Assembly (NCBI GenBank): GCA_007644065.1
Contig: VJWN01000005.1
Span: 248,001-312,000, forward strand
DNA: 64,000 bases
DNA from: Margaritispora aquatica
Lineage: Eukaryota > Ascomycota > Leotiomycetes > Helotiales > Discinellaceae
Reading direction: 5' to 3'
Positions 36,405 to 46,827 of this stretch are shown here, piece after piece; the first letter of the stretch is position 1, and each line of letters begins with the position of its first letter. A program made the position numbers and the translations under genes. The notes beneath the pieces are model-generated. The model made no database searches and had not been told where the DNA came from. It saw only the letters and a program-made list of their open reading frames with translations.

Positions 36405-37077
36405 ACAAAGCGACAAACAAAAGAACTCTGCATACATGCATGGCATAATGCTTATTTTGATGGAAATGCATATACCCAGGCGTTTGGTAATTACGGGACA
36501 AGCGAGCGATACCTACTTTTATGGTCTTTTAATCTCTGCATTCATTTGCATATGGGCTTTCTATCCTTTTGATGGAAGTCTGACGACACACATACTCACG
36601 CACAGAAACACTCTGCTTTTTACTTGAAAACTCTTTTTTGTATGATAATCCGATAGAGGATGGGCATTGTCAGAGTGGCATTTTTTTAATGTTGAATGTT
36701 GGATGGGAGGTGATAGATAACCTGCTCATATGCCGACTTGACTGAGATGCTTGCTTAGATCCAGTAGATTAGTTTTGCACACTCAGCTCTATGTAGAGTA
36801 TCTGAATAGAAACCTGATTGAGACGCAATTTTTGGATGATGAATAAGTTGAGCTGCTTTTGCTTGTGATTCATCTCCACCTTCCAAGTTTTACTTTACTT
36901 GTCCAGTGACTGTGACTTGCTTTGCTTTGATGTGATTGATTCTTTGATAAGCATGAAAGAAATGCGAGATGAGGTGTATGAGATATACGTGGTGTGAAGT
37001 GATGTGATATGATTAAAGTGCGGTGAGTAAAGCGCCGCGAAGCTTACCTATAATACCTTAAACCACGAGTTAGCATG

Positions 37078-37123
37078 TGTCTATCTATCTATCTATCTAG
37101 ATAGGTAGGTAGGTAGGTAGGTA
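37078..37123. repeat. (CTAT)n followed by (TAGG)n
   Basis: A CTAT tract meets a TAGG tract through a CTAGATAG junction, nearly the mirror image of the 30677-30726 array. Confidence 0.88.
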
Positions 37124-37255
37124 TGCGATAGACTGGTGATATATAGGCATTGTTTTTGGTTCTGGTTCTGCTTTGGTTCTCAGCTCTGGGAATGGTACGG
37201 TAAGGTAGGTAGGTAGGTGGGTAGGTATTAGGTGGTGCTATTGGAACGGGTGAGA

Positions 37256-37281
37256 GGAAGAGAGAGAGAGAGAGAGAGAGT

Positions 37282-37330
<49 letters not shown>
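37256..37330. repeat. (GA)n(GT)n(GA)n compound microsatellite
   Basis: About 75 bp of GA, then GT, then GA dinucleotides. The strand asymmetry (all purine G with A/T) makes unusual DNA structure possible. Confidence 0.92.
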
Positions 37331-37337
<7 letters not shown>

Positions 37338-39613
37338 TATTTTTTAATAATAATAAAATAGAGAGATAGAGGAGATAGATAGTGGGGACAAATAGAGGAG
37401 ATAAATGGAAAAAGGTATGTCTTGAGAAAGAGAGCATGGAATGTGATATAGTCAAACAGACAGACAGACAGCCACAGAGCACAAGAAATTTAGTAGAATG
37501 AGTGATTCGGTTGAGTAGATGATATGTGAATGCATAAGGCGGTGGAATTTATGGATGGTTTTGAATGGTTAGATGAACGAATGAACGAGTGAACGAATAA
37601 ATGAATGAGTACGCTTTTCGATTGCCTAGTTTGGGATTGGGGTTAGGATTTGGGTTTGATTTAGGTTGTGATTCTAAGGTAAAGTGCTTTGGATTCTGGG
37701 TTGGGGCTAAGTATAAAGTATAAGATATAAATTTACCTACCATACTTTCGTGATACCTACAATCTTTTGAAAAGGATATTTATTCGAGACGCGTGGTAAG
37801 TAGAGTAAGGTAAGTAGGGAGGTACCTTAGATAAGCGATCCTATTGTTTGACTTTTTTCGGGGGCAGGACGTAAGGTATAAGATATAAAATATGGGAAAT
37901 GTGTGGGAATAGATGCCCAAGGCAAGATCTTACGATGGGTTTGTATGTACTTGATTAGTGTATAACCCTACGAGGTAGCTAGAGGGAAGGGTTGTAGAGA
38001 GGGGTGTTGGAAGTTTATGGTGTATAGATAAAGTGCAGTTTAAGTCATATGTCGTGGGTTGTGGGAGTAAAGTACTTGAGTTAAATAGAAGACTAGCTAG
38101 CGCAAGGTAAGTTTCCTATACTGGAGTTTGGATTGATGATGGCACTTGCTTCCGTAGCTGGATACGAAGTAGAGGAAGGATAGAGGCAGGTATATTTGAC
38201 TTTTTGGGGTATTGGATAATTAGTTATGTTTGCTTCAATCATGTTTGGAGATACTGACGGCATGAGATTGCACAGGGTGAGGCGAGGTGAAGATCAGTAG
38301 GTAGAAATCTAGCAAGCTAGTGGGATCAAAAAGCATGGGGAGTTGAGACAAGTAGAACTTGCTAGCTTTTGATTTCTTGGACTTAAAATTCGAGGCGTCG
38401 TTGATTTGTGAGGAATGTTTAGAGATTTGAGAATAAATTGCAAGTGTTCGCAGTCAGATATTGAGATTCAACTTCTCGCTTAAGTCAGACTCAACATCTA
38501 AAAAATTCGAGTTTGATGTAGGAGCTGGAAGGATATGGAACCTCTCTTGGACAGTAAGTAGCTACCAACGATTTTGGTCGGCATTTTGTGTTGCATGTTG
38601 TCCGTTATTATCATTGCTAGGTAGGTGGGGACGTATGGAGGACCACTGGTGCATGCAGGTTGGTATAAGTGAAAGAACTAGCATCAATCTTCAGTTTAAA
38701 AATTAAATGATTGAGAATATGTGATTGGGACTATATTTTTCAGCGATCGAAGGATGAAGAAAGGTACCTTAGCTTTGTCTGCAGAGTTGCTTTGGGATTT
38801 TGGGGCGAAACTCAATTTGAAAATCACATTCGTGCAAACGTAGGCTCGGAACATGATCGCCTAGGAGTCTGTATTGATATTTGAAACGTCTCTTTTGGAT
38901 GTGGGGATATAGTGTTGGTGTGGAAGGGAAACAGAACAAGGAGATAGGACGTCAAATGTGTGGATGACATAAACCGACGAGCTCGAGGTAGACTTTGTTC
39001 ATCGGCACAATTTCGCGTTTGTAGCAAAGAAACCATTCACTGTCAACGAACTGCAAAAGAACCATGTTTCGTTATGAGTGTAGATATCCAGTTGACTCTT
39101 GTCCTTTTGAGGATCGGTAGGCAGCTTTTGGAAGGATTTATTGTCAACTGGCGTTGTGGAAAAAAGGTAAAGGATATATTTTTAGACTTCTTAATGGAGC
39201 TCAATAAAATGAGCAGAGATTGTTCAACTATGAACTTCAAGAACGTCTCACCTTCACGAAAAGCAGTAATTGGATTGACCAATTCATCATTGGATGTCGG
39301 TAAAAATCAGCCTGATATTCCCCAGAACTTCAGGAGATTCGAAATTGACATTGAGCCCCTTTTTCATCGACACGTGACACTGACCTGACAAGGCCCGTGC
39401 CCAAGGGCCAAATTGTCCCAAGGCCAGCGAGCAGCAATACGACGCAATCAACATCAACTTTCAGCATTCCAACTTTCCACACTGCGTCCCGTTTATTTTA
39501 AGGGAGCTTTGAACATTTCGCTGATCTGCTAATAATTCTGCTGCACATTTTCAATTACTGAGTACCTTCCGCGATACAGAGCGCCCCCGCGCAGCGCAAA
39601 TACAACATTCAAG

Positions 39614-42600
39614 ATGGTGTCGGCCCTGCCCATCAGGTTCACGGAGCTGCTCCAGGTACGTAACGCGCTCCTCTCGATCCGCTATGGCTATGTATTGAAG
39701 CTGACAATCTGCTACAGTTAACGAACCCCGGTGTAGATATTCAGGTGCGTTGTGGAACTCTCTGCGCGAGGCTGCGAATGATCTAGACTCTCAGGCACCT
39801 GCGTTTGGATAATTATTCTAACATCAATGATTACAGCAAACATCAATTGGATTCAACACATGCGTAAGCACTTGCCCTGACCTCTAATTTATGATATCTT
39901 ACTAACTCTCCCCCAGACACTTGAGTCGGATTCATTCATTTGCGTACGAGAAAAGAAAGGCGAAACGTCCGAAGTAGTTATTGTTGACCTGAAGAACAAC
40001 AACAATGTCATCCGACGACCCATCAAAGCCGACAGTGCTATCATGCATTGGACCAAACAAATTATCGCCCTGAAGGCACAGTCCCGGACACTCCAGATAT
40101 TCGATTTAGCCCAGAAGCAAAAGCTGAAGTCTGCGACAATGAACGAGGATGTTGTGTTCTGGAAGTGGTTCAGCGAGACGAGCTTGGGATTGATCACAGA
40201 TACAACAGTATACCACTGGGATGTGTTTGACCCAAACCAAGCATCTCCCGTGGAGGTCTTCAAGAGAAACCCAAATTTGACTGTATGTTGAGCTAGTACT
40301 AGGTACATGTTGGGATGCTAACTGTTTCCTTAGGGCTGCCAGATCATCAACTACAGAGTAAGCGAGGATGCTAAGTGGATGGTGGTTGTTGGTATCACAC
40401 AACAAGCCGGCAGAGTAGTGGGAGCCATGCAACTATACTCTCGAGAGCGAGGCATAAGCCAAGCTATTGAGGGCCATGCTGCAGCATTTGGTACATTACG
40501 GTTAGAGGGAGCTGCGGCAGACACCAAGGTCTTCACTTTCTCTGTTCGAACTGCCACAGGCGCAAAGCTTCACATTGTTGAGGTGGACCACTTAGCTTCG
40601 AATCCAACCTTCCCAAAGAAGGCCGTGGATGTTTATTTCCCTGCCGAGGCCATGAACGATTTCCCAGTCGCCATGCAAGTTTCGCAGCGGTATAGCATCA
40701 TCTACCTGGTCACCAAATATGGATTCATCCACCTGTACGACTTGGAGAGCGGCACATGCATATTCATGAACCGGATATCCAGCGAGACGATTTTCATTAC
40801 TGCATCTGATTCTGAATCTGCAGGCCTTGGTAGGTTCCACTTTACTGTTTAATTATCAGCGCAGGCTAACAGATTTTTGTTCAGTCGGAATCAATAGACG
40901 TGGTCAGGTTCTTTCGGTCGCTTTGGACGAGGATACCGTTATTCCATATCTTCTCCAGAATCCCGCAAACTCGAGTTTGGCTGTGAAGCTCGCATCGAGG
41001 GCTGGCCTGCCCGGTGCCGACAACCTTTATGCACAGCAGTTCGACCAGCTCCTGAACACCGGAAACTATGCTGAAGCTGCGAAAATTGCTGCAAACTCGC
41101 CTCGTGGCTTTCTCCGTACCCCACAGACGATCGAGCGGTTCAAGGCTCTCCCTGCCGTGCCTGGTCAACTCTCGGTTATTCTCCAGTACTTTGGCATGCT
41201 CCTCGACAAGGGAACCCTCAACAAGCACGAAACTTTGGAGCTTGTGAGACCTGTTCTGGCCCAGAACCGCAAGCACCTTTTGGAGAAGTGGATGAAGGAG
41301 AGCAAGCTCGACTGTTCTGAGGAGCTGGGTGATATTGTCAGACCACAAGATTTGAACCTGGCTTTGAGCATCTACTTGCGCGCAAATGTTGCTCCCAAGG
41401 TCGTGGCTGCTTTTGCTGAGAGTGGACAATTTGAGAAGATCCTACCATATGCTGCACAGGTTGGTTATCAACCAGATTATGTGGTATTGCTTCAAAATAT
41501 CGTAAGTTGTTCCCCCCTCACCAATTGGAGCATTTGTGGTGCATCTGGGATATTAGCTAACCATAATTTAGATCCGAATCAACCCAGAACGTGGTTCAGA
41601 ATTTGCTACACAGCTTGCCAACCATGAAGGTGGTTCATTAGTCGACATCGAGCGTGTGGTTGATGTGTTCCAGTCTCAAGGCATGGTTCAGCCAGCCACA
41701 GCTTTCCTTCTTGATGCTCTCAAGGAGAACAAGCCTGAGCAGGGACATTTGCAGACTCGTCTCCTTGAGATGAACCTCATCAACGCCCCACAAGTTGCTG
41801 ATGCGATTTTGGGTAACGACATGTTCTCTCATTATGATCGTCCTCGCGTTGCACAATTATGTGAGCAAGCTGGCCTCTCTCAACGCGCCTTGGAGCACTA
41901 TAGCGACCCAGAATCAATCAAGCGTGTGATTGTCAATATTGTTGCTTCGCCCACTTTCAGTCAAGACTGGCTCAACAACTACTTTGGAAGCTTATCCCTC
42001 GAGCAATCGCTTGATGCCCTGGACGCCATGTTGAAGTCCAACATCCGCCAAAACCTCGGTGCTGTGGTGCAAATCGCTACCAAGTACTCTGACCTCCTCG
42101 GCCCTGTTCGGTTGATCGATCTTTTCGAGAAGTACAAGACTGCCGAAGGACTATTCTACTACCTTGGAAGCATTGTCAACGTTAGTGAGGAGTCGGAGGT
42201 CATCTTCAAGTACGTTGAAGCTGCAACCAAGATGGGCCAGTTCAATGAAGTCGAGCGAATTGCGCGTGATAGTAAGTTCTCAACACATCTCCATATCCTT
42301 AAAATGCCGCTAACCTTGGGCCTTCAGATAACTTCTACAACCCAGAGAAGATGAAGAATTTCCTCAAGGAGGCTAAGCTAACCGAGCAGCTGCCACTTAT
42401 CATCGTCTGTGACAGATTCAACTTCACGCATGATTTGGTCTTGTATCTGTACCAGAACAAGCACTTCAAGTCTATTGAGGTTTATGTCCAACGTGTAAAC
42501 CCTGCCAGAACTCCTGCAGTCATCGGTGGTTTACTCGATGTTGATTGCGATGAGGCTACCATCAAGACCTTGTTGTTATCTGTCAATGCTGCATCAATCC

Positions 42601-45600
42601 CCATCGATGAGCTTGTCGCAGAGGTCGAGAAGAAAAATCGTCTAAAGATCTTGCTTCCTTTCTTGGAAAAGACTCTTGCTGAGGGGAATCAACAACAAGC
42701 CGTTTACAACGCCCTTGCTAAGATTTACATTGATTCTAACAACAACCCAGAGGCTTTCTTGAAGGACAACGACCAATATGATACCTTGATCATTGGAAAC
42801 TATTGTGCTAAGCGGGATCCTAATCTGGCTTATATTGCGTTCAGAAAGGGTGGTAATGATCTTGAGCTGATTCAGATTACCAACGAAAACACCATGTTCA
42901 AGGCTCAATCCCGTTACCTTCTTGAGAGAGCTGATAGAGAGCTTTGGGCTTTTGTCCTTAGCGCAAACAACATGCATCGCCGCTCAGTCATTGACCAGGT
43001 CATCTCAACTGCGGTTCCTGAGTCTACTGAGCCCGACAAGGTTTCTATCGCTGTGGCATCATTCTTGCAGGCTGACTTGCCCGTCGAATTGATCGAACTC
43101 TTGGAGAAGATCGTTCTTGAGCCAAGTGTGTTCAGTGACAACACGAACTTACAGAACTTGCTCATCCTCACTGCCACCAAGGCTGACAAGGGTAAAGTCA
43201 TGGACTACATTCACCGTCTGGACGCCTACGATGCTCCAGATATTGCCAACATCTGTGTTGAAGTCGGCCTGTTCGAAGAGGCATTGGAAGTCTTCAAGAA
43301 GATCAACGACCATACAAGCGCCGCCAATGTTCTTGTTGAACACATTGTCAGCATTGATCGTGCACAAGAATATGCTGAGCGTGTTGAACTCCCAGAAGTA
43401 TGGAGCAGAGTTGCCAAGGCTCAATTGGATGGACTTCGTGTCTCTGACAGTATTGCCTCTTACATTCGAGCTGAGGACCCCAGCAACTACAGCGAAGTCA
43501 TCGAGACTGCAACACATGCCGGCAAGGATGAGGATTTGATCAAGTATCTCCGCATGTCACGAAAGACTCTTCGCGAGCCACCCATTGACACTGCTCTTGC
43601 CTTTGCCTATGCACGTACCGATCAGCTCAGCGAATTGGAGGACTTCCTTCGGGGTACGAATGTTGCTGATATCGAAGAGTCCGGAGACAAGGCCTACGCT
43701 GAAGGTCACCACCTGGCTGCCAAGATCTTCTTCACCAGCATCTCTAACTGGGCCAAGCTTGCGACTACATTGGTGCACTTGGAGGACTACCAATCTGCTG
43801 TTGAGTGTGCCCGCAAGGCTAACAACATCAAGGTCTGGAAGCAGGTCAACGCTGCGTGTGTGGAGAAGAAGGAGTTTAGACTGGCACAGATTTGCGGTCT
43901 CAACTTGATCGTTGATGCTGAGGAGTTGCAAGATCTTGTTCAGCAGTATGAGCGCAATGGCTACTTTGACGAGCTCATCACTCTTCTTGAGCAAGGTTTA
44001 GGTCTTGGTACGTTCTTTCCCCAAAATTTCCTTTCCTTCCTATCTCCCACTTCCTGCCTTTTCCTCTCCTCTGCCCCTTCCCTATTCTATCTCAGTGAGA
44101 TTACCTGCCATATCATGGAGAGGGAACAATTTTCTCGTTCTTCATTCCTCTTCTTACCTTCAACACCCACATTACGGAGTGGAGTCCACGAACCTCCAGG
44201 ACAGTATCAGAGAACCACAGACCTGAAGATATCAATTCAACGATCTGGGATCATTCAACTCGCTCATCATTTCAACGATCATTGAAAGCATCCCAGAGCC
44301 GCAAAACTGAAGATACCAAATCTGCCATCAAATCATAATTGGACATCGTCCATTCTCTCACCATGGCCTCTGTCCATGAGTTCATGCTATGGACGACATG
44401 GACGCTTCTCACTCTTACGACTTCGAACATCAAGAATCCTGTCCATGATATGCTCTTTCCCACACAAGGTGCCATGGAGAAGCTCCTGCTCAAAGTCACT
44501 TTTGCTACTGGCTTGATGGAAGCTTTGCGGTCCAAAATCCCGCCAACAATCGACTTCTTCAAGAGCTTGCCCACCGATGTCCTTGGACTTTGGGGTGTAT
44601 ACCTCATTCTACTCGAAAAAGTCGACTGCCGCCCCAAGATCTACATCGGCTCTTCAGTGAACGTTGCAGGCATGAATACTCGATTCACTTCTTACAATAA
44701 CGGCCATGCCATTCCGAAATGGGTTCAGCATGCTATCGAGAATGGCTTCACCATTACGCATAAAGGTGTGCTTTGCTGGACTACCATACCAAATGGGCAA
44801 TACCGATTTCCAATGCGTTCACTCCTCCTCATACTCGAGGCTTTCTTGTCTCTTGCGCTCTGGGCTATGCACTCTCGAACCAAAACTTATGGCATGCCAA
44901 ACTTCCTGTCTTGGCCAATGGACGCCATCCAATATGATGGTTGCTGCGGTCACGTCTCTATCTCGGAAATGGTCAGGGGCGAAGAAGATGGCCTCACCGC
45001 GGACCAAGTTGCTGTCAAGGAAGCAGCGATGGAGATTCGACGCAAAGAGCAAATGATCGTTGGAGGTCGAAGATACTATGCCAAAGTCAAAGCTGGGGAA
45101 TTCGAAGGCTGGTACGAAAGAAAGCGAGCCACCACCAAGAAGAGCCACGCCAAGGTCAAAAAGTCGAGGAAATGGTCCTGTGAACCTTGTGGCAAGGCCT
45201 TCATCAGCCAATACGCCTTGAATGACCACAAATCCCGATCGCTTCACCTCAACAAAGTCAATGGTTATAACTACACTAGACCCGACAAGAAGCGCAGAGG
45301 TGATGCTGTCAAAGCTGCCAAAACCCACCATTGTGCTACGTGCGATGCTGCTTTTGTATCACAATCTGGGCTGGCTTCACACAACAAGGGACCCAGGCAT
45401 CTTGCCAGAGCAAGAGCTGCTCAGGCAGCCTCTTAACAACCTCATACGCAAAAGAACTTTTGGAATTGCTTTGCTTATGTCTCAACATCTCGTAATGCTA
45501 CGATATCTTCTACTTGCAACATTAGAAATCATTTTGCTGCTCAGGCAGCTGAGACTAGCCCAGTCTCATATAGTCTCATCACTAACACAATCATTTCTTG

Positions 45601-46827
45601 GACTTTTTTTCATGTCATCATCAACTAACAATCGACATTACCGAGTCATGTACTAATACTATCTTTAGAACGCAGCCACATGGGAATCTACACCTCCCTC
45701 GGCGTTGCTTTGTCCAAATACCACCCAGATCGCGTCATGGACCATGTGAAGTTGTTCTGGGGCAGAATCAATATCCCCAAACTCCTTCGTGCCTGTGAGG
45801 ATGCTAACCTCTGGCCTGAACTTGTGTTCTTGTACTGCCATTATGATGAGTGGGACAATGCAGCTCTCGCCATGATGGAGCGTGCTGCCGATGCCTGGGA
45901 GCACCATTCCTTCAAGGACATTGTTGTCAAGGTTGCCAACTTGGAAATCTACTACCGCGCACTCAACTTCTATCTCCAGGAACAGCCATCTCTCTTGACC
46001 GATCTCCTCCAAGCACTGACGCCAAGAATTGACGTCAACCGTGTCGTGAAGATGTTCGAGAAATCCGACAATATTCCTCTAATTAAGCCTTTCTTACTCA
46101 ATGTTCAGTCTCAAAACAAGAAGATTGTCAACGATGCCATCAATGATCTCTTGATCGAGGAGGAGGACTACAAGACGCTACGCGACTCGGTTGAGAACTT
46201 CGACAACTATGACCCAGTCGAGTTGGCTCAACGCTTGGAACGCCATGATCTTGTCTTCTTCCGCCAAATTGCTGCCAACATCTACCGCAAGAACAAGCGA
46301 TGGGAGAAATCTATTGCTCTTTCGAAGCAGGACAAGTTGTTCAAGGATGCCATCGAGACTTCAGCTATGTCCGGCAAGTCTGATGTTGTAGAGGAGCTGC
46401 TCAGATACGTAAGTTCCCGATCTAATTTTTCCGAACATAATTTTCCGTGTCCCATAACTAACACTCCTCCTAGTTCGTTGATATCGGCAGCCGTGAGTGC
46501 TACGTCGGCATGCTCTATGCATGCTATGAGCTCATTCCGGTGCACGTCGTCATGGAAATTTCGTGGCGCCACGGTCTGAACGACTTCACGATGCCCTTCA
46601 TGATCAACTACCTAGCCCAACAACACTCTACCATTGAGATGTTGAAGAAGGACAATGAGGAGCGGAAGAATCGCGAGAAGTCACAGGAGAAGGACGAGAG
46701 CAATACTCCAATCCTTGGTGGTAGTAGATTGATGATCACAAATGGACCTGCCGGCCGCCAGTCACCAGCTCCATTTGCGCAGACGAACGGATTTGCACCA
46801 CAACCAACAGGCTATGGTGGATTCTGA
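39614..46827 (+). CDS. CHC1: Clathrin heavy chain (interrupted by a gene-bearing giant intron)
   Basis: Structural subunit of clathrin triskelia in endocytosis and Golgi-endosome traffic. The N-terminus MVSALPIRFTELLQLTNPGV opens the seven-blade propeller and CHC repeats follow. The C-terminal part reads LLRYFVDIGSRECYVGMLYA before the trimerisation region and a GYGGF-like end. Ten exons total 1,682 residues: 39614-39655, 39718-39744 and 39837-39863 (27 nt each), 39917-40282, 40334-40829, 40885-41501, 41572-42271, 42328-44007, 45669-46408 and 46474-46827. The ninth exon joins LLEQGLGL to ERSHMGIYTSLGVALSKY exactly as in the family, so the 1,661 bp between them must be spliced out. Without splicing, the frame reads 92 codons into the intron and stops at 44285. 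Confidence 0.96.
44363..45436 (+). CDS. Intron-encoded GIY-YIG nuclease-like protein with two C2H2 fingers (A)
   Basis: A predicted 357-residue protein lying wholly inside a clathrin intron, in sense orientation. GVY (78-80) and YIG (94-96, in KIYIGSS) form the GIY-YIG pair, with R107 and E159 placed like the catalytic Arg and Glu of GIY-YIG enzymes such as I-TevI. A YDGCCGH motif (191-197) follows. A basic linker leads to two U1/jaz-like C2H2 fingers, C273-C276-H289-H295 (CEPCGKAFISQYALNDH) and C324-C327-H340-H346. The first 60 residues are hydrophobic in part. The ATG at 44363 is in CACCATGG, a good fungal start context. The protein is homologous along its length to the one in the pyruvate carboxylase intron. 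The role as a homing endonuclease is inferred. Confidence 0.82.
   Translation: MASVHEFMLWTTWTLLTLTTSNIKNPVHDMLFPTQGAMEKLLLKVTFATGLMEALRSKIPPTIDFFKSLPTDVLGLWGVYLILLEKVDCRPKIYIGSSVNVAGMNTRFTSYNNGHAIPKWVQHAIENGFTITHKGVLCWTTIPNGQYRFPMRSLLLILEAFLSLALWAMHSRTKTYGMPNFLSWPMDAIQYDGCCGHVSISEMVRGEEDGLTADQVAVKEAAMEIRRKEQMIVGGRRYYAKVKAGEFEGWYERKRATTKKSHAKVKKSRKWSCEPCGKAFISQYALNDHKSRSLHLNKVNGYNYTRPDKKRRGDAVKAAKTHHCATCDAAFVSQSGLASHNKGPRHLARARAAQAAS
45416..45549 (+). repeat. Pair of identical 14-nt hairpin motifs
   Basis: GCTGCTCAGGCAGC occurs at 45416-45429 (last codons of the intron gene) and again at 45536-45549 (intron tail). Each can fold as a GCTGC/GCAGC stem with a TCAG loop. Confidence 0.75.

Larger units (their letters stand above)
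36405..39613. other. 3.2 kb repeat-rich intergenic region
   Basis: No gene recognised. It holds the MFS 3' end, CTAT/TAGG and GA/GT microsatellites, and in its last 250 bp (from about 39370) the clathrin promoter and leader. The frames at 38461-38706 and 38960-39388 match nothing I know. Confidence 0.55.
44008..45668 (+). other. 1,661-bp GT-AG intron carrying a GIY-YIG gene (element A)
   Basis: The donor GTACGT follows the clathrin LGL codons. The 3' end is TACTAAT, about ten bases, then TTTAG, a normal spliceosomal branch and acceptor. All other introns of this gene are 46-92 nt. The contents are a C/T-rich leader (44010-44100), a 355-nt 5' segment, a 357-residue gene in sense orientation, and a 232-nt tail with a repeated 14-nt hairpin motif (45416-45429 and 45536-45549). 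There are no hallmarks of a self-splicing group I or II intron that I can see. Confidence 0.88.

Noticed and set aside
42351..44285. Clathrin exon extended into the intron as a natural C-terminus
   Set aside because: The clathrin sequence resumes exactly at 45669 with the conserved ERSHMGIYTSLG block, so the extension is only readthrough.
44008..45668. Group I or group II self-splicing intron
   Set aside because: Ends are GT...TACTAAT...TTTAG with no catalytic-core elements that I could recognise; a spliceosomal intron fits better.
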